From Polyodon spathula (Eukaryota; Chordata; Actinopteri; Acipenseriformes; Polyodontidae), in NCBI RefSeq assembly GCF_017654505.1, contig NC_054536.1, positions 92,357,970-92,421,969 of the forward strand: DNA of 64,000 nt, given 5' to 3'. The translations under genes were made by a program, and so were the position numbers. The notes below the pieces were generated by a model. It saw only the letters and a list, made by a program, of their open reading frames with translations. It had not been told where the DNA came from and did not search any database. Position 1 is the first letter of the stretch. Each line of letters starts with the position of its first letter. This document shows, one piece after another, positions 1 to 17,128 of this stretch.

Positions 1-34
<34 letters not shown>
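1..34. repeat. (TA)n microsatellite at window edge
   Basis: Pure TA dinucleotides running off the left edge and directly abutting the left end of the first Tc1 element. Tc1 elements insert at TA. Confidence 0.9.
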
Positions 35-38
<4 letters not shown>

Positions 39-1091
39 AAGTGCCTTGCAAAAGTATTCAGACCCCTGACCAATTTTCTCATATTACTGAATTACAAATG
101 GTACATTGAAATTTCGTTCTGTTCGATTTTTTTTTTTTTTTTTAAAACACTTAAACTCAAAATCAATTATTGTAAGGTGACATTGGTTTTATGTTGGGAA
201 ATATTTTTAAGAAAAAGTGCTTTGAGTTTTGGTCAAAAAGCTCTATCTTGGTCTCATCTGACCACAAAACCTTTTCCCACATCACAGCTGGGTCACTCTC
301 ATGCTTTCTGGCAAACTCCAGACGTGCTTTCAGATGGTACTTTTTGAGTAACGGCTTCTTTCTTGCCACCCTCCCATACAGGCCAGTGTTATGCAGAGCT
401 CTTGATATGGTTGACTGGTGCACCATTACTCCACTCCCAGCCACTGAACTCTGTAGCTCCTTCAAAGTGATTGTTGGCCTCTCTGTGGCTTCTCTCACAA
501 GTCTCCTTCTTGTTTGAGCACTGACTTTTGAGGGACAGCCTTTTCTTGGCAGTGCCTGGGTGGTGTGATGCAGCTTCCACTTCTTGATTATTGATCCAAC
601 TGTGCTCACTGGGATATCGAAACACTTGGATATTATTTTGTACCCTTTCCCTAATCTATGCATTTGTATTACTTTATCTTTAACTTCTGTAGAATGCTCT
701 TTGGTCTTCATTTTCCTTCAGATTCACAGCCTTATCAATGATCCTTCAACAGTGGGGTTTTTATCCAGAAAATGTGACAGCAACTTTAATGGTTCACAGG
801 TGGAGGCCAATGGTAAGGTAATTGTGTCCTCGTTAGGGCAATTTCTTTCATCGGTGCAAACTGGCAGCTTGCACAGCACAGGGTTTGAATACTTATGCAA
901 GCAAGCTATTACAGTTTTTTTATTTTTCTTAAAAATATTTCCCAACATAAAACCAATGTCACCTTACAATAATTGATTCTGAGTTTCAGTGTTTTAAAAT
1001 AAAATATCAAACAGAACGAAATTTCAATGTACCATTTGTAATTCAGTAATATGAGAGAATTGGTCAGGGGTCTGAATACTTTTGCAAGGCA

Positions 1092-1094
<3 letters not shown>
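35..1094 (-). mobile_element. Tc1-A: Tc1-like transposon, internally deleted
   Basis: About 180-bp terminal inverted repeats lie at about 36-216 and 911-1094. The right tip reads AGTATTC...GGCACTG when complemented, a standard Tc1 end, and is followed by TA. The left tip is slightly decayed (CACAAAGTGCC). The internal region holds only the N-terminal half of a transposase on the minus strand. At 1.06 kb it is shorter than the usual 1.6 kb because the catalytic C-terminal half is gone and the remaining frame runs straight into the terminal repeat. It is therefore non-autonomous. Confidence 0.9.
163..711 (-). pseudogene. Tc1 transposase, N-terminal half
   Basis: An open frame of 182 codons starts MKTKEHSTEV. 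It has the paired-like helix-turn-helix region with the typical IIKKWK and a degenerate GRPPK-type linker (GCPSKVS). It reaches the first catalytic aspartate in WSDETKIELF. The second aspartate (QDNDPKH block) and the glutamate (LNPIENL block) are missing. The last ~20 codons are terminal-repeat sequence, so the frame ends in the inverted repeat. It has no catalytic capacity, but the DNA-binding half is uninterrupted. Confidence 0.85.

Positions 1095-1174
<80 letters not shown>
1095..1174. repeat. (TA)n microsatellite between two Tc1 elements
   Basis: About 40 TA units fill the gap between the right end of Tc1-A and the left end of Tc1-B. Confidence 0.9.
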
Positions 1175-1177
<3 letters not shown>

Positions 1178-2570
1178 TCGCAGACAAAAGTATTTGGGCA
1201 GTTTAATAAATAAATAGAAAAACCACAAAGAAAATGATTTCTATCATTTTTAATTGTTCTATTGAAATTTTAATTAAATTAGAGAGTCAGCTTTATAATA
1301 AAATAACAAATTATTACACAACATGCATAAAATGAAAAATAACATGCAAAAACTAATTACATACTTTGAAAAAAGTATTTGGGCACCCTTACACTAGTAT
1401 TGTGTGTGCCCACCCTTTTGTTTCCTTTACAGCTTGCAATCATTTTTGCCCATTCTTCAACACATACATCTTTTAGTTCTGCAATCAACTTTGGTTTCCT
1501 TTTTGCTACAGCAGTCTTCAACTCAATCTATAACGTCTCGGTGGGATTCAAGTCTGGGGAGTGAGATGGCCAATCCATAACTGTAATCTTCCTTTCAGAA
1601 ATTCCTTTTTAGACTTCGCAGAATGCTTCTGGTCATTATCCTGCTGGAATACAAACTTCTGTTCAATAAGCCTTCTAGCACTGGGTAACAAATGAGAGTG
1701 CAAAATGTATTGATATTTTGCTGCATTCATTGATCCTACAATACAAAGGTTTCCAGTGCCTGAGGAAGAAAAACAAGCCCATACCATCATACAATCTCCA
1801 CTGTGTTTAACACAAAGCATGTGTTCCTCCAAACATATTGTTGCTTTATTGGTGAAAAAAACTGTTTTGGATTTGTCTGTTCATAAAATTTGTTTGAAAA
1901 AATCATCAGACTTCTTCAAGTATTTGCATCTTGGTTTTCGCCCATGGACATTCATCTTGTTCAGGTATCGCTGAATTGTTTGCTCATGAGTTTCTGGTAC
2001 ATTTTTTCACAATTCTTGTGTCAAATCTTTTGCAGTAATCCTAGGATTTTGCTGGGCTGCTCGAACATTTCTTCTTCCAGAAATTGTAGAAATCTTTCTT
2101 GTTCTTCCACTCCTGGAGCTAGTTGCAATAGTTCCTGTTCTCCTTTGTTTGTCAATAATAGCCACACAGTGCTTTTCAGTAAACTGAGTCTTTCCGCTAA
2201 TTGTCTAGTAGTTTCTCCTTTTTCGTTTAGTTGTACCACTGCCATTGAGATCATTTCTGTACTGTTTAGTTTAAACATTTTTGTTGCTTTTTTTAATTAC
2301 AAATTTTCTTTTTTTTTCAGCACTTCATTATATATTTATTTTATAAATATCACAGGTGATGTTTTTCAGTTGTCAATAATTAACAATGAATGCATTTCAT
2401 TGCCTAACTACTTTTGTCAAAGTATGAAATTAGTTTTTGCATGTAATAATTTGTTCTTTTATTATTTATATTAATTTCTGTATTTCAATAGAACAGTTAG
2501 AAATTATAGAAATACTTTTCTTTGTGGTTTTTCTCTTTTTTTTTTAACTTCCCAAATACTTTTGTATGAG

Positions 2571-2575
<5 letters not shown>
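1175..2575 (-). mobile_element. Tc1-B: Tc1/mariner element of a second family
   Basis: The left tip CAGTCGCAGACAAAAGTATT and the right tip, which reads CCCAAATACTTTTGTATGAG then ACCTG, are inverted matches with a few differences. A second inverted match covers ACCACAAAGAAAA near 1221 and the complementary stretch near 2517. The 1.4-kb body contains decayed transposase on the minus strand. TA repeats lie on the left and GT/TA repeats on the right. Confidence 0.85.
1400..2278 (-). pseudogene. Tc1/mariner transposase, decayed
   Basis: The N-terminal helix-turn-helix piece is readable at 2021-2278 (LRQ/TRQLAERLSLLKSTV type). A middle/C-terminal piece is readable at 1548-1832 with MVWACFSSSGTG and the second-aspartate block QQDNDQKHSAKS. 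Beyond a frame change near 1550 the complementary strand still shows a SHSPDLNPTE-type block, so the glutamate survives in another frame. The DNA between the two pieces is frame-shifted or missing, so no functional protein is possible. Confidence 0.8.

Positions 2576-2664
<89 letters not shown>
2576..2664. repeat. Compound (GT)n-(AT)n microsatellite
   Basis: About 31 GT units to 2638, then about 13 AT units, directly after the right end of Tc1-B. Confidence 0.95.
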
Positions 2665-2850
2665 CACTAGAACCAATTTTTGTCCCGCTCCGTTAGGTGT
2701 GTGTCCGCTTCCCACCCGTGTCTGGACCCTGGAGAGAGTGATTTCGTATCGCGCTATGGTGTACATGTTTTCTCGGCTGAGGAACGTTCCTCGTATATAA
2801 CACACTACCAATGCCAGTGAATGGTCGGGACGACGACCGAAGGGGGCACG
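2665..2850. other. Unclassified GC-richer insert between microsatellites
   Basis: About 186 bp of distinctly GC-richer sequence, including CGCTCCG and CGGGACGACGACCGAAG, sits between AT and TA arrays. I recognise no tRNA, 5S rRNA or transposon end in it. It could be a fragment of an unknown interspersed repeat. Confidence 0.4.
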
Positions 2851-2861
2851 TATATATATAT

Positions 2862-2901
<40 letters not shown>

Positions 2902-2911
2902 TATATATATA
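2851..2911. repeat. (TA)n microsatellite
   Basis: TA dinucleotides with one G interruption and one phase slip. It ends about 90 bp before the first exon in the window. Confidence 0.9.
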
Positions 2912-3001
2912 AGTATAGAAGGACAAATGATTATTCCTGTTTAAAAGTAAAAGAACTTGTTTTACTAATACTTTTTATTTTATTTTCATTTTCTTCGACA
3001 G

Positions 3002-3236
3002 AATGTATTTGGAGATCCACCAGCACTCCCAGAGTACAAAGTTGCAGATGCAAAAAAATCAAAATTTATCCTGTTACATTACAGCACCTTTAAAGCTGGC
3101 TGGGACTGGCTTATTTTACTGGCAACATTTTATGTTGCTGTGACTGTACCATACAATGTGTGTTTCATTGGGAATGATGAAGTAACACGAAGCACAACTG
3201 TCAGTGACATTGCAGTAGAAATACTTTTCATTATAG
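3002..3236 (+). CDS. kcnh8: kcnh8 exon: pre-S1 linker, S1 and start of S2
   Basis: The exon follows a pyrimidine-rich tract ending CGACAG and ends ATTATAG before GTAAGA. It is 235 nt, starts in phase 0 ([12 protein letters not shown]) and leaves one base for the next exon. It encodes the pre-S1 segment ([19 protein letters not shown]), the S1 helix ([19 protein letters not shown]), the S1-S2 loop and the first part of S2 (AVEILFII). The S1-S2 loop is a little shorter than I recall for human KCNH8 ([12 protein letters not shown]). The upstream exons with the PAS domain are outside the window. Confidence 0.96.
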
Positions 3237-9562
<6,326 letters not shown>

Positions 9563-9770
9563 GTGTCACTCGTTCACCTTCTGAAAACCATCCGTCTGTT
9601 AAGGCTCTTGCGTCTGCTGCAGAAGCTGGATCGATACTCCCAGCACAGCACAATGGTCCTCACCCTCCTCATGAGCATGTTTGCCTTGCTGGCTCACTGG
9701 ATGGCATGCATCTGGTATGTCATTGGCAGGATGGAGATAGAGGCTAATGATTCTTTCTCTTGGGATATAG
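9563..9770 (+). CDS. kcnh8: kcnh8 exon: S4 voltage sensor and S5
   Basis: The acceptor is CCACGCAG and the donor GTAAGC. It is 208 nt, starting in phase 0 and leaving one base. It encodes the whole S4 with basic residues at every third position ([14 protein letters not shown]), the S4-S5 linker (LDRYSQHS), S5 ([20 protein letters not shown]), and the start of the turret ([15 protein letters not shown]). The regular Lys/Arg spacing is the voltage-sensing signature of the EAG/ELK/ERG family. Confidence 0.97.
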
Positions 9771-11125
9771 GTAAGCCTTTTTTAAGGTTGAATGCTGTGT
9801 CTTGCCTTCATTACCGTACTTCAAACTTACGTTTGCAACTTAAACATCTGCTGATAACAATCTATTGTTTCTGACAAAAATTCAAAATCTGTGTAAGTGA
9901 CTTAAGTCAACCATTGTATCGCTGCATCGCATAGAGGAGCTGAACGAACGAGACAGGTATACCTGCTACTGAACTCTCAACTGGCCGCAAGGACACGATG
10001 GAAACCCGGGAGACACTGATCTAATGTGGAGTCTGCAAGGTGTTTAAATCACTCTTATGAAATACGATTCCTGCAATGAAGTTTGGGATGGAAATCACTG
10101 CAAAGTCAGTTATTCAGCATAGCCCATAGTGATTCCTTTTGCAATGGTACCTGTGTAGTTCCTAACCAGTCATGCAGTCTTACATAACCAAAGGTGGTCT
10201 TTCCCAATGTTGTGTAACTTGTATAACTGTAGCTTGAATAACTGGCTTGTCTTGGTGCAGCCAATTTATACAAAAGTGTGACTACTTGCAGGTGTTTTAT
10301 TGTTTTTCTTGTACAATCCCTTGAATTTAGATAACATTTTGGGATATCACAACACTTGAAGGCTTACTGATTAAACACCTGACACATCTTGGTAGAAGGA
10401 TAATGATCTATTCAAGGATAGCAACTGAGTTAGTTAACAAGAGGTCAACAATGGATAACACGTGGCAATCCCCAATTGTTCTGCATTTATTCATCGTTCC
10501 GATAACTTGATACTTACTCTAACTTGTTATCAGCGGATGGAAATTATACAGAAATGTGATACTTTACAGTACAGGTGGCCTTTGACCTTTGTGTAGCATC
10601 CAGGTGCAGTGGCAGCAAACCAGTGGCAGCACCAGTTTGACACTGGCAGAAGATGACATGAAGTTTTACAGGCTGGTTTCATGGCTTGTAGAGATTTTTA
10701 CATTGAAGCAAAACAAACCTATAGGATTATCTGTACCATCGTAAAGGTATATTCAATTGTTATAAACAGCAGTGGATTGAAATAATGCCACTGTTTAAAA
10801 AATAATGCAATCGTAAGGTCTGAAATGAGATAATAAGTTATCCAACATTATCTTTCAATATTACTTTCTTTAAAAATGTGAAGAAAAAAAACTGCTGAAG
10901 ATTAAAATAGTTGTTATTTAAGTGAATTAATAAGCACCCATTTTTCTTTATTTTTAAAAGTTATATTGAAAATATATTATACAAATGTGTCTAATACTGA
11001 ATGTGTTGTCTCTCATAGATACTTCAAGACACAAAAATCATCAGCAAACAAGGCGAATTGAAAAACAAGTCCAGGACAAAGTAGCTGCCAACGTATTTTA
11101 ACACCCATCTTTTCATTTGTTAAAG
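9771..11125 (+). other. kcnh8 intron, no element identified
   Basis: A 1.36-kb AT-rich intron. I see no transposon ends, tandem arrays or plausible coding sequence in it. Confidence 0.6.
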
Positions 11126-11323
11126 GTTGGCTTCATGAACTGGGGAAGCGTTTGGAATCTCCATACCATAATAATAACAGTCTTGGCGGCCCCTCAATTC
11201 GAAGTTCCTATATTGCTTCCCTCTACTTTACACTGAGCAGCCTTACCAGTGTTGGCTTTGGAAACGTCTCAGCCAACACCGATGCAGAGAAGATCTTCTC
11301 AATCTGTACTATGCTGATAGGGG
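11126..11323 (+). CDS. kcnh8: kcnh8 exon: turret, pore helix, selectivity filter, S6 start
   Basis: The acceptor is GTTAAAG (AAG, somewhat weak) and the donor GTATGT. It is 198 nt; two bases complete a glycine codon and one base is left over. It encodes the ELK turret ([17 protein letters not shown]), the pore helix (YFTLSSLTS), the selectivity filter VGFGN typical of EAG-superfamily channels, and the beginning of S6 ([12 protein letters not shown]). The filter uses Phe rather than the Tyr of Shaker-type GYG, as expected for this family. Confidence 0.97.
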
Positions 11324-11445
11324 GTATGTCAATGTTTTTCCCTAGAATATTAAAGTAAAAGCATGTACATCAACATGAATCAGACATCTCTTACTGTATC
11401 TCCACAAATGGAGAATAATGAAAGCTGTACTTATTTGTGGCTCCC

Positions 11446-12196
11446 TGTGAACAAATGGCTGAGTGGGTAGAGGTGCAGGAGTGAGGCAGCGTGTGTATGA
11501 AGCAGACAAAGATAATTATAATCCAGTTTGGAAATCTTTTTATTTGTAATCCAGGTCTGGTGACCAAACAATAATCCCCCGTTAATACACACCAATGTGT
11601 GTAAATAACAAGGGGATTGCCGTCCCAAATAATAAACATTAATATCCACTCTACAATAATACATACATGGTCACCAGTCCTGGGTGCATGCAGTAGTACT
11701 CGTGGTGGGTGATATAGTTTATTCAGTGACAATAGGTGTGGTGTGGTGCTGTTTGGATCTATGCTGACCCTAGGCGACAGCTCCGGAAAAGTGTTAGCTG
11801 TCTGATAATTTAACAAACAAGACAATTACAAACAAACAAAACACAACACTCACAATACTTCTCACAGGGTATCTCATAGTCCTTCTGGGTTCAGTAAACA
11901 CAAACCAATGCAATGGAACAGATTGTGATTCTCCGTCCCCTTTTATGCTGTCATACATGACCCCTTGGTAAATGAGTGCAACCACCTCTCTAATCTGCAG
12001 CTCCCATGTCCTTTCCCTTCCGGGTCAATGCTTTAATGCAATGGAGTCCAGCCCCCTTACTAGCAGGCCAACTTCCCTCTAACCCTGGGAAAGAACTGTC
12101 AGGCCAGCCTGTCCAAGGAAATCTGTTCTCACTGCTTAGCACCTTAACAGGTCAGGAGGGAGATTTACAACCAAGAATTATTGTCTTTCTGTCACA
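11446..12196 (-). mobile_element. Solo LTR, 751 bp, with 5-bp target duplication
   Basis: On the minus strand it runs from TGTGACAGAAAGAC to TTTGTTCACA, the TG...CA form of a retrotransposon LTR. The flanking bases CTCCC at 11441-11445 and 12197-12201 are identical, a 5-bp target-site duplication. Internal signals are in LTR order on the minus strand: a TATA-like CATAAAAGG near 11940-11950 and a GAATAAA near 11715-11722. No internal retroviral-type region is present. The 5-bp duplication suits a Gypsy- or Copia-type LTR retrotransposon; the clade is not determinable from the LTR. Confidence 0.85.
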
Positions 12197-12791
12197 CTCC
12201 CACATTGTGCAATGAATAACAATACTTTGCCAATTTAAAGTAAGTTAAAATTAGTTCATTGTAAATCCTTCAATAGAACTGTATTGGTTTCAAATTCCAT
12301 TGTGACTTTCAACATATTAAATAACATATTGAATAAAACTCACTTTTCAAATTCACTCCTTACTAAATATACCTACAGTAATCTTATCTAAATCTAATCA
12401 TTTGTGTACTTCGGATTAATCCTAAATATGTAATATCTTATACAGGGGAATGTTATGGATAAAATGTACATTGGTGGTTTTTTTTGGGTGCAATCTTCTT
12501 CCCTTTCTAATGCGCCATCACAAATAGAAGTTTAAGGCAGTTATCATCCAAATAAGAAGACAGCAGAAATAATTGTAGTGTAACCTACAGTATTTAAGTA
12601 CGTGTCATCTAGTATTGAACTGGGCTTACATATAACCCTTCCCAGGGGCACAAACTCACTGAGTAGAAACCTGTTAACTTGCTTTAATCTTAGTTTTTTC
12701 TCACATTGTAGAATTTAAACGTCCCCCCCGCCATCTTGGAATCTCCTTCGTGTATTAAGTTTAAAAAAAAAACAACCTTAAGATTTGATTT

Positions 12792-13008
12792 ATGATTTCC
12801 ATTACATGAGAGTAGATGTTGAACTTCATGCTGATTTGAACTCGCCAAGATAAGCACCAACTAAGACGTAGCTTTGTAGTAAACTAATGTGATCCATCTG
12901 CATCTCCATCCATTTGCGTTGTTTTCCATCTGATGATATAGATATCCTTCTGTCTGGTGTTGATTGCTGAAGTATAATGCTGGCTCCAGGAATCAGCTCA
13001 TTTTGCCT
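12792..13008 (-). repeat. Dispersed repeat R1, copy 1
   Basis: This stretch is the reverse complement of 15208-15428 with scattered substitutions. Examples are the shared CATTACATGAGAGTAGATG and GCTGGCTCCAGGAATCAGCT. The pair flanks Tc1-C within one intron. The family is not recognised. Confidence 0.75.
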
Positions 13009-13390
13009 CCTTCGGCGCATTTTCACACACAACGGCTGCGATGCTGGCTCCGGGGATCAACCCAGTACGGTCTCCCCAGTGCACCAGCATGACAACCGTC
13101 TGGAGTGAGCTAAGTAGGGTACATCTCTGGGGTGTTCAAGTGGGAACCTTCCATCCTCGGTGTTTCGTTGACTAGCCCACGACACCTCAAGAGGGCTCAA
13201 CAGTGATTCTGGCATCCCAGCATCACCCCCCTCCTTAAACTTACAATTCCACCCCCATGAATGAAAGGAATGAAGGATGTTCCAGAACCCTTCTGTTCTC
13301 CAGTCAGTACCCCAAACAAAGACCACCAGCTGGAAGAGAATAACAGCTCAGACTGCAGGGTACAGCATCCTGTTGACAAGCATTGGGTGT
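13009..13390. repeat. Unclassified GC-richer segment next to R1
   Basis: GC-richer than the intron around it. It begins with a second ATGCTGGCTCCGGGGATC motif that repeats part of R1, suggesting R1 is part of a longer or tandemly built element. The open frames here (13057-13326, 13197-13379, minus strand) have no recognisable domain. Confidence 0.35.
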
Positions 13391-13950
13391 CTGATTAGTT
13401 GCAGTGATTAGAGGTTTAAAAATCAGTGTGGGTGTTGAACAGGCTGAATTCCTGAGAAGGGGATTGTAAGAGATTAAACAAAGTACTTTGATTTCTGTCC
13501 AAGAGTGCCTCAGGTTTTAATGAACGTTTTGTTTTGAGAAAATGCTCTACACTGGATTCCCTATGCATCCTTCCTGGTTCATACTACTTCCCAATGTTAA
13601 CAGAATTCAATATTATTATTATTTTGTCCAAAGGGACTTATCAAGAAAGTAACATGCAAAATGTATTCGCTATAAGAATCTGTACCTGTTTCTAATGTGG
13701 AGACATTTTAAACATACTGTATATGAAAATACACAAACTTTAAGATCCATTTTACTAGTGCACTGTATTAGTATCATAAGATACTGCATACAATAGTTTC
13801 GCAGAAGATGCAGTGCTTTAAATATATTGAATCATTACAATTCAAGGCCGCAGTAATTACTGCTTGATAACTGTCCACTGTGACAATTAACTGTTCTAAG
13901 CCAGAGTAATACAGTGTAAAATCATTATATTAGTATAGAACATCATTTAG

Positions 13951-15069
13951 GCATTGGATATCCCATGGAGCACAGTCAAGTCAATCATTAAGAAATGGAA
14001 GGTATATGGCACCACCCAGAATCTGCTTAGAGCAGGCCGTCCTCCCAAACTGAGCAGCCAGGTTAGAAGGGCATTGGTCAGAGAAGCCACCAAGAGGCCA
14101 ATGGCAACTCTAAAAGACCTACAGCGTTCTATGGCTGAGATGGGAGAAACTGTTCATGTGTCAACAATAGCTGAGGTACTCTACAAATCTGGCCTGTATG
14201 GAAGAGTGGCAAGAAGGAAGCCATTTCTGGAAAAAGCCCATGGTAAATCCCGCTTGGAATTTGCAAAAAGGCATGTGGGAGACTCTGAAAAGATGTGGCA
14301 AAAGATTTTGTAATCTGATGAAACACAAATTGAACTATTTGGCACATCACCCAGGTAAAACCATCCCTACTGTGAAGCATGGTAGTGGCAGCATCATGCT
14401 ATGGGGATGCTTTTCATTGGCAGGGACTGTGAAGCTTGTCAGGGTAGAGGGCAAAATGGATGGAGCTAAATACAGGAAAATCCTTGAGGAAAACCTGCTT
14501 CAACCTGCAAAAGACCTGAGACTGGAACAAAGATTCACCTTTCAGCAAGACAGTGACCCCACACACAAACAAAGTGACACTGAAGTGGCTTAAAAACAAG
14601 AAAGTGAATGTCCTAGAGTGGCCCAGTCAAAGCCCGGACTTGAATCCGATTGAGAATCTGGGGCAAGACTTGAAGATTGCTGTCCATCAACGATCCCCAT
14701 CCAACTTAACAGAGCTTGAACAATGTTGCCAAGAAGAATGGATGAATATTGTACAATCCAGATGTGCAAACCTGGTAGAGACTTCCCCTAAAAGACTCAC
14801 AGCTGTAATTGCTGCCAAAGGTGGGTCTACCATGTATTGACTCAGGGGGGTGAATACTTATCTAACCAACACATTTCAGGTTTTTTATTTTTTATTTTTC
14901 ATTAACGGTTGTTTCACAATAAAAAAAAATTATCTTGCCTCTTCAAGGTGTTGAGTAGGTTGTGTAAATCAAAGGGAAAAAAAATCCCATTTAAATGCAT
15001 CAAGATTTCAGGTTGTAAAACAACAAACTGAAAACGACCAAGGGGGATGAATACTTTCTATAGGCACTG
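13951..15069 (+). mobile_element. Tc1-C: 5'-truncated Tc1-like element
   Basis: The right terminal repeat ends ATACTTTCTATAGGCACTG followed by TA, the Tc1 end also seen at the left of Tc1-F. No left terminal repeat is found: sequence similarity begins abruptly inside the transposase DNA-binding domain at about 13951. Confidence 0.85.
13954..14840 (+). pseudogene. Tc1 transposase, decayed
   Basis: Pieces in three frames give the helix-turn-helix segment (DIPWSTVKSIIKKWK), GRPPKLSS, GLYGRVARRKP, and then a TAA stop just before SDETQIEL, which contains the first catalytic aspartate. A short deletion follows, then [18 protein letters not shown], a decayed QQDSDPTHK second-aspartate block, and [15 protein letters not shown] with the glutamate, ending GGSTMY and TGA. 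The start codon and first ~40 residues are missing. It cannot encode active transposase. Confidence 0.9.
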
Positions 15070-15207
15070 TATGGACAAAGAAACAGCACAGGATCAGTTT
15101 CCTCATCAAATCAACATATGATGTTCCCCCATCACCAAAGAACCTAAACCTCTGGGTGGGTGAGGATCCCTCATGTCCTTTGTGTTCATCACCTGCAACA
15201 TTAAGGC

Positions 15208-15428
15208 AAAATAAGCTGATCCCTGGAGCCAGCATTATGCTTCAGCCATCAACACCTGGCAGAAGGGTATCAACATCATCGGATGGAAAGAAACGCAAAT
15301 GGATGGAGATGCAGATGGATAACATTAGTTTACTGTAAAGCTACGTCTTAGTTAATGCTTACCATGGCGAGATCAGAGTTCAGATCAGTATGAAGTTTTA
15401 ACATCTACTCTCATGTAATGGAAATCAT
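15208..15428 (+). repeat. Dispersed repeat R1, copy 2
   Basis: Inverted counterpart of 12792-13008. The sequence from 15429 to 16296 holds only AT-rich intron and a poly-A tract of about 29 bases at about 16037-16065. Confidence 0.75.
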
Positions 15429-16033
15429 ACTGCATGTTACATTACGTATAAATCCTTATTGAAAGACTGCACTTCTTTAAAGAGGAATAACACACACAAG
15501 ATGAATGTATACAGTCCTATCTCCTGCTGCAAGTTGGGGGACTGATAAACTATGGTCCCCATACAAAGGAGTAATAAAAAACGCTGTGTAAAATAGGGTT
15601 CATTTCCCAATTTTTCATATACTCCAAGAGCAATTATACGCTGATAAATCTAAGGTTTGTAGACTACATTCCTGTGCATAAATATCCATAGTTTAATGTA
15701 AAAAAAAGTATATTATTCAATGTAGGTATAGTTTTATAAATCCTTACATTATTCTGTATTTAGAGGGTTAAATCTAATTCCTTGAAAATAAATACTGCCA
15801 TTAAGGATCTGAGTATGCAGAAGACTTGTTATTCATATGAAAAACATATTATGTAATATTAAATTACATAAGAACTATTTTGTGACCTAGGCCAGTTTCA
15901 TTGTCAATGGATAACATCCTGTATAATATAAACAACATTTAGTGTTTTTTATTTTTTGTTGTTTAACAACTGTTGGTTTCAATACTATAATACATATATT
16001 TTGTGCTTTCATAAATCTTGTTTGTTGACAAAT

Positions 16034-16066
<33 letters not shown>

Positions 16067-16296
16067 ATGGTTGTCAACAATGTGTCTACAAATGGTTTGC
16101 AAGAACAAAGAAACAATGACTCTATGTTTAAAAAGAAGGCAGATGGAAAAGAACATGTATAGTACAAAGACAGCAGAGTTTGTCAGGGCTTTCAACATCA
16201 AATTAAACACAGGGATCTCCATTGTGAAGACCTAGGGGACACACCTGTCTGCAGAACATGTTTTAGTGATGAAAATAAAGCCTTTGCCAACTGTTA

Positions 16297-16425
16297 GAAT
16301 ATTACTGGCATATGAGAAGCAAAGCATGACACAGAATATAACTGGCATAATAGAAGCAAAGCATGACACAGAATATTATTGGCATATGAGAAGCAAAGCA
16401 TGACACAGAATATTATTGGCATATG
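16297..16425. repeat. 37-bp minisatellite, ~3.5 copies
   Basis: A unit of about 37 bp (TTGGCATATGAGAAGCAAAG then CATGACACAGAATATTA) is repeated with few differences. It abuts the tRNA-like segment at 16431. Confidence 0.85.
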
Positions 16426-16430
16426 TAACA

Positions 16431-16517
16431 GGACAGAGGCTAGGTGCAAACCTGCGACCCCGCATACCGCAAGTGAGGGTCTAAACCACAATGCAAAAGA
16501 GCCAGGGTCCGTAATGG
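16431..16517 (-). repeat. tRNA-derived SINE head or tRNA-like fragment
   Basis: On the minus strand the segment reads like a tRNA: an A-box-like TGGTTTAGACC, the spacer CTTGCGGTATGCGGGGTCGC, and a B-box-like GGTTTGCACC, ending in CTGTTACA. This is the arrangement of fish tRNA-derived SINE heads. The boxes carry substitutions, so it is not a functional tRNA. Confidence 0.5.
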
Positions 16518-17128
16518 CAGTGTATCACTATATAAGCAGTAAAACATGACCCATTGGCCCTTCCCATGGTACTCTGATGCATTAGGCTCATCTACTGTAT
16601 TTAATGCAGTAAAATATTATACACAAGGTTTACGGGCTGTATGAACTCATAGGTACTGTTAGTGAAATAGATTTTCTTCAGACACTTAATAGTCAATTCA
16701 CTTTTTGTAGAAAGAAACTCCTTTATCTGTTTTGAAAGTAATAAACATTAACATTGACAGAGCTACAAATCCAACAGCAAGTGTTTTATGGACAGTATGT
16801 TGAACAAAAAATCCACACACCACTCACTTACCATTAATATAACAGGAGTTTCTCAGTGTTAAAAGCAGAGGAGCTAGTAATTTTGGAAGATGTGTCAACA
16901 TTAAATCTTTTCCAAGTGTGTCTTTTTTGGTTATTATTATTAGGCTTCCAAGCCAAAGGTTATTGTTAAAGTTTTTTTTTTTTTTTTTTTTTTTCCCAAA
17001 AACTTTAAACTGTTGCTGCTTCAAAGCTGTGTGACTGATCGGGTTCTGACTTGGCAGGTATCAAGCTGGATTCGTTGCCTGTCAGATGCTGAAAAAATTT
17101 TGCTGCTGCGTCATTGCAATTGGCACCA

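Noticed and set aside
584..976. Plus-strand open frame of 130 codons
   Set aside because: Lies antisense over Tc1-A transposase and its terminal repeat; its end is simply the inverted repeat read through.
909..1187. Frames with IYIYIY or THTHTH runs (also near 2600, 45850, 54680, 56480, 62250, 63220)
   Set aside because: Translations of dinucleotide microsatellites.
16431..16517. Functional tRNA gene on the minus strand
   Set aside because: The A and B boxes carry substitutions and no acceptor-stem pairing is evident; a SINE head is more likely.
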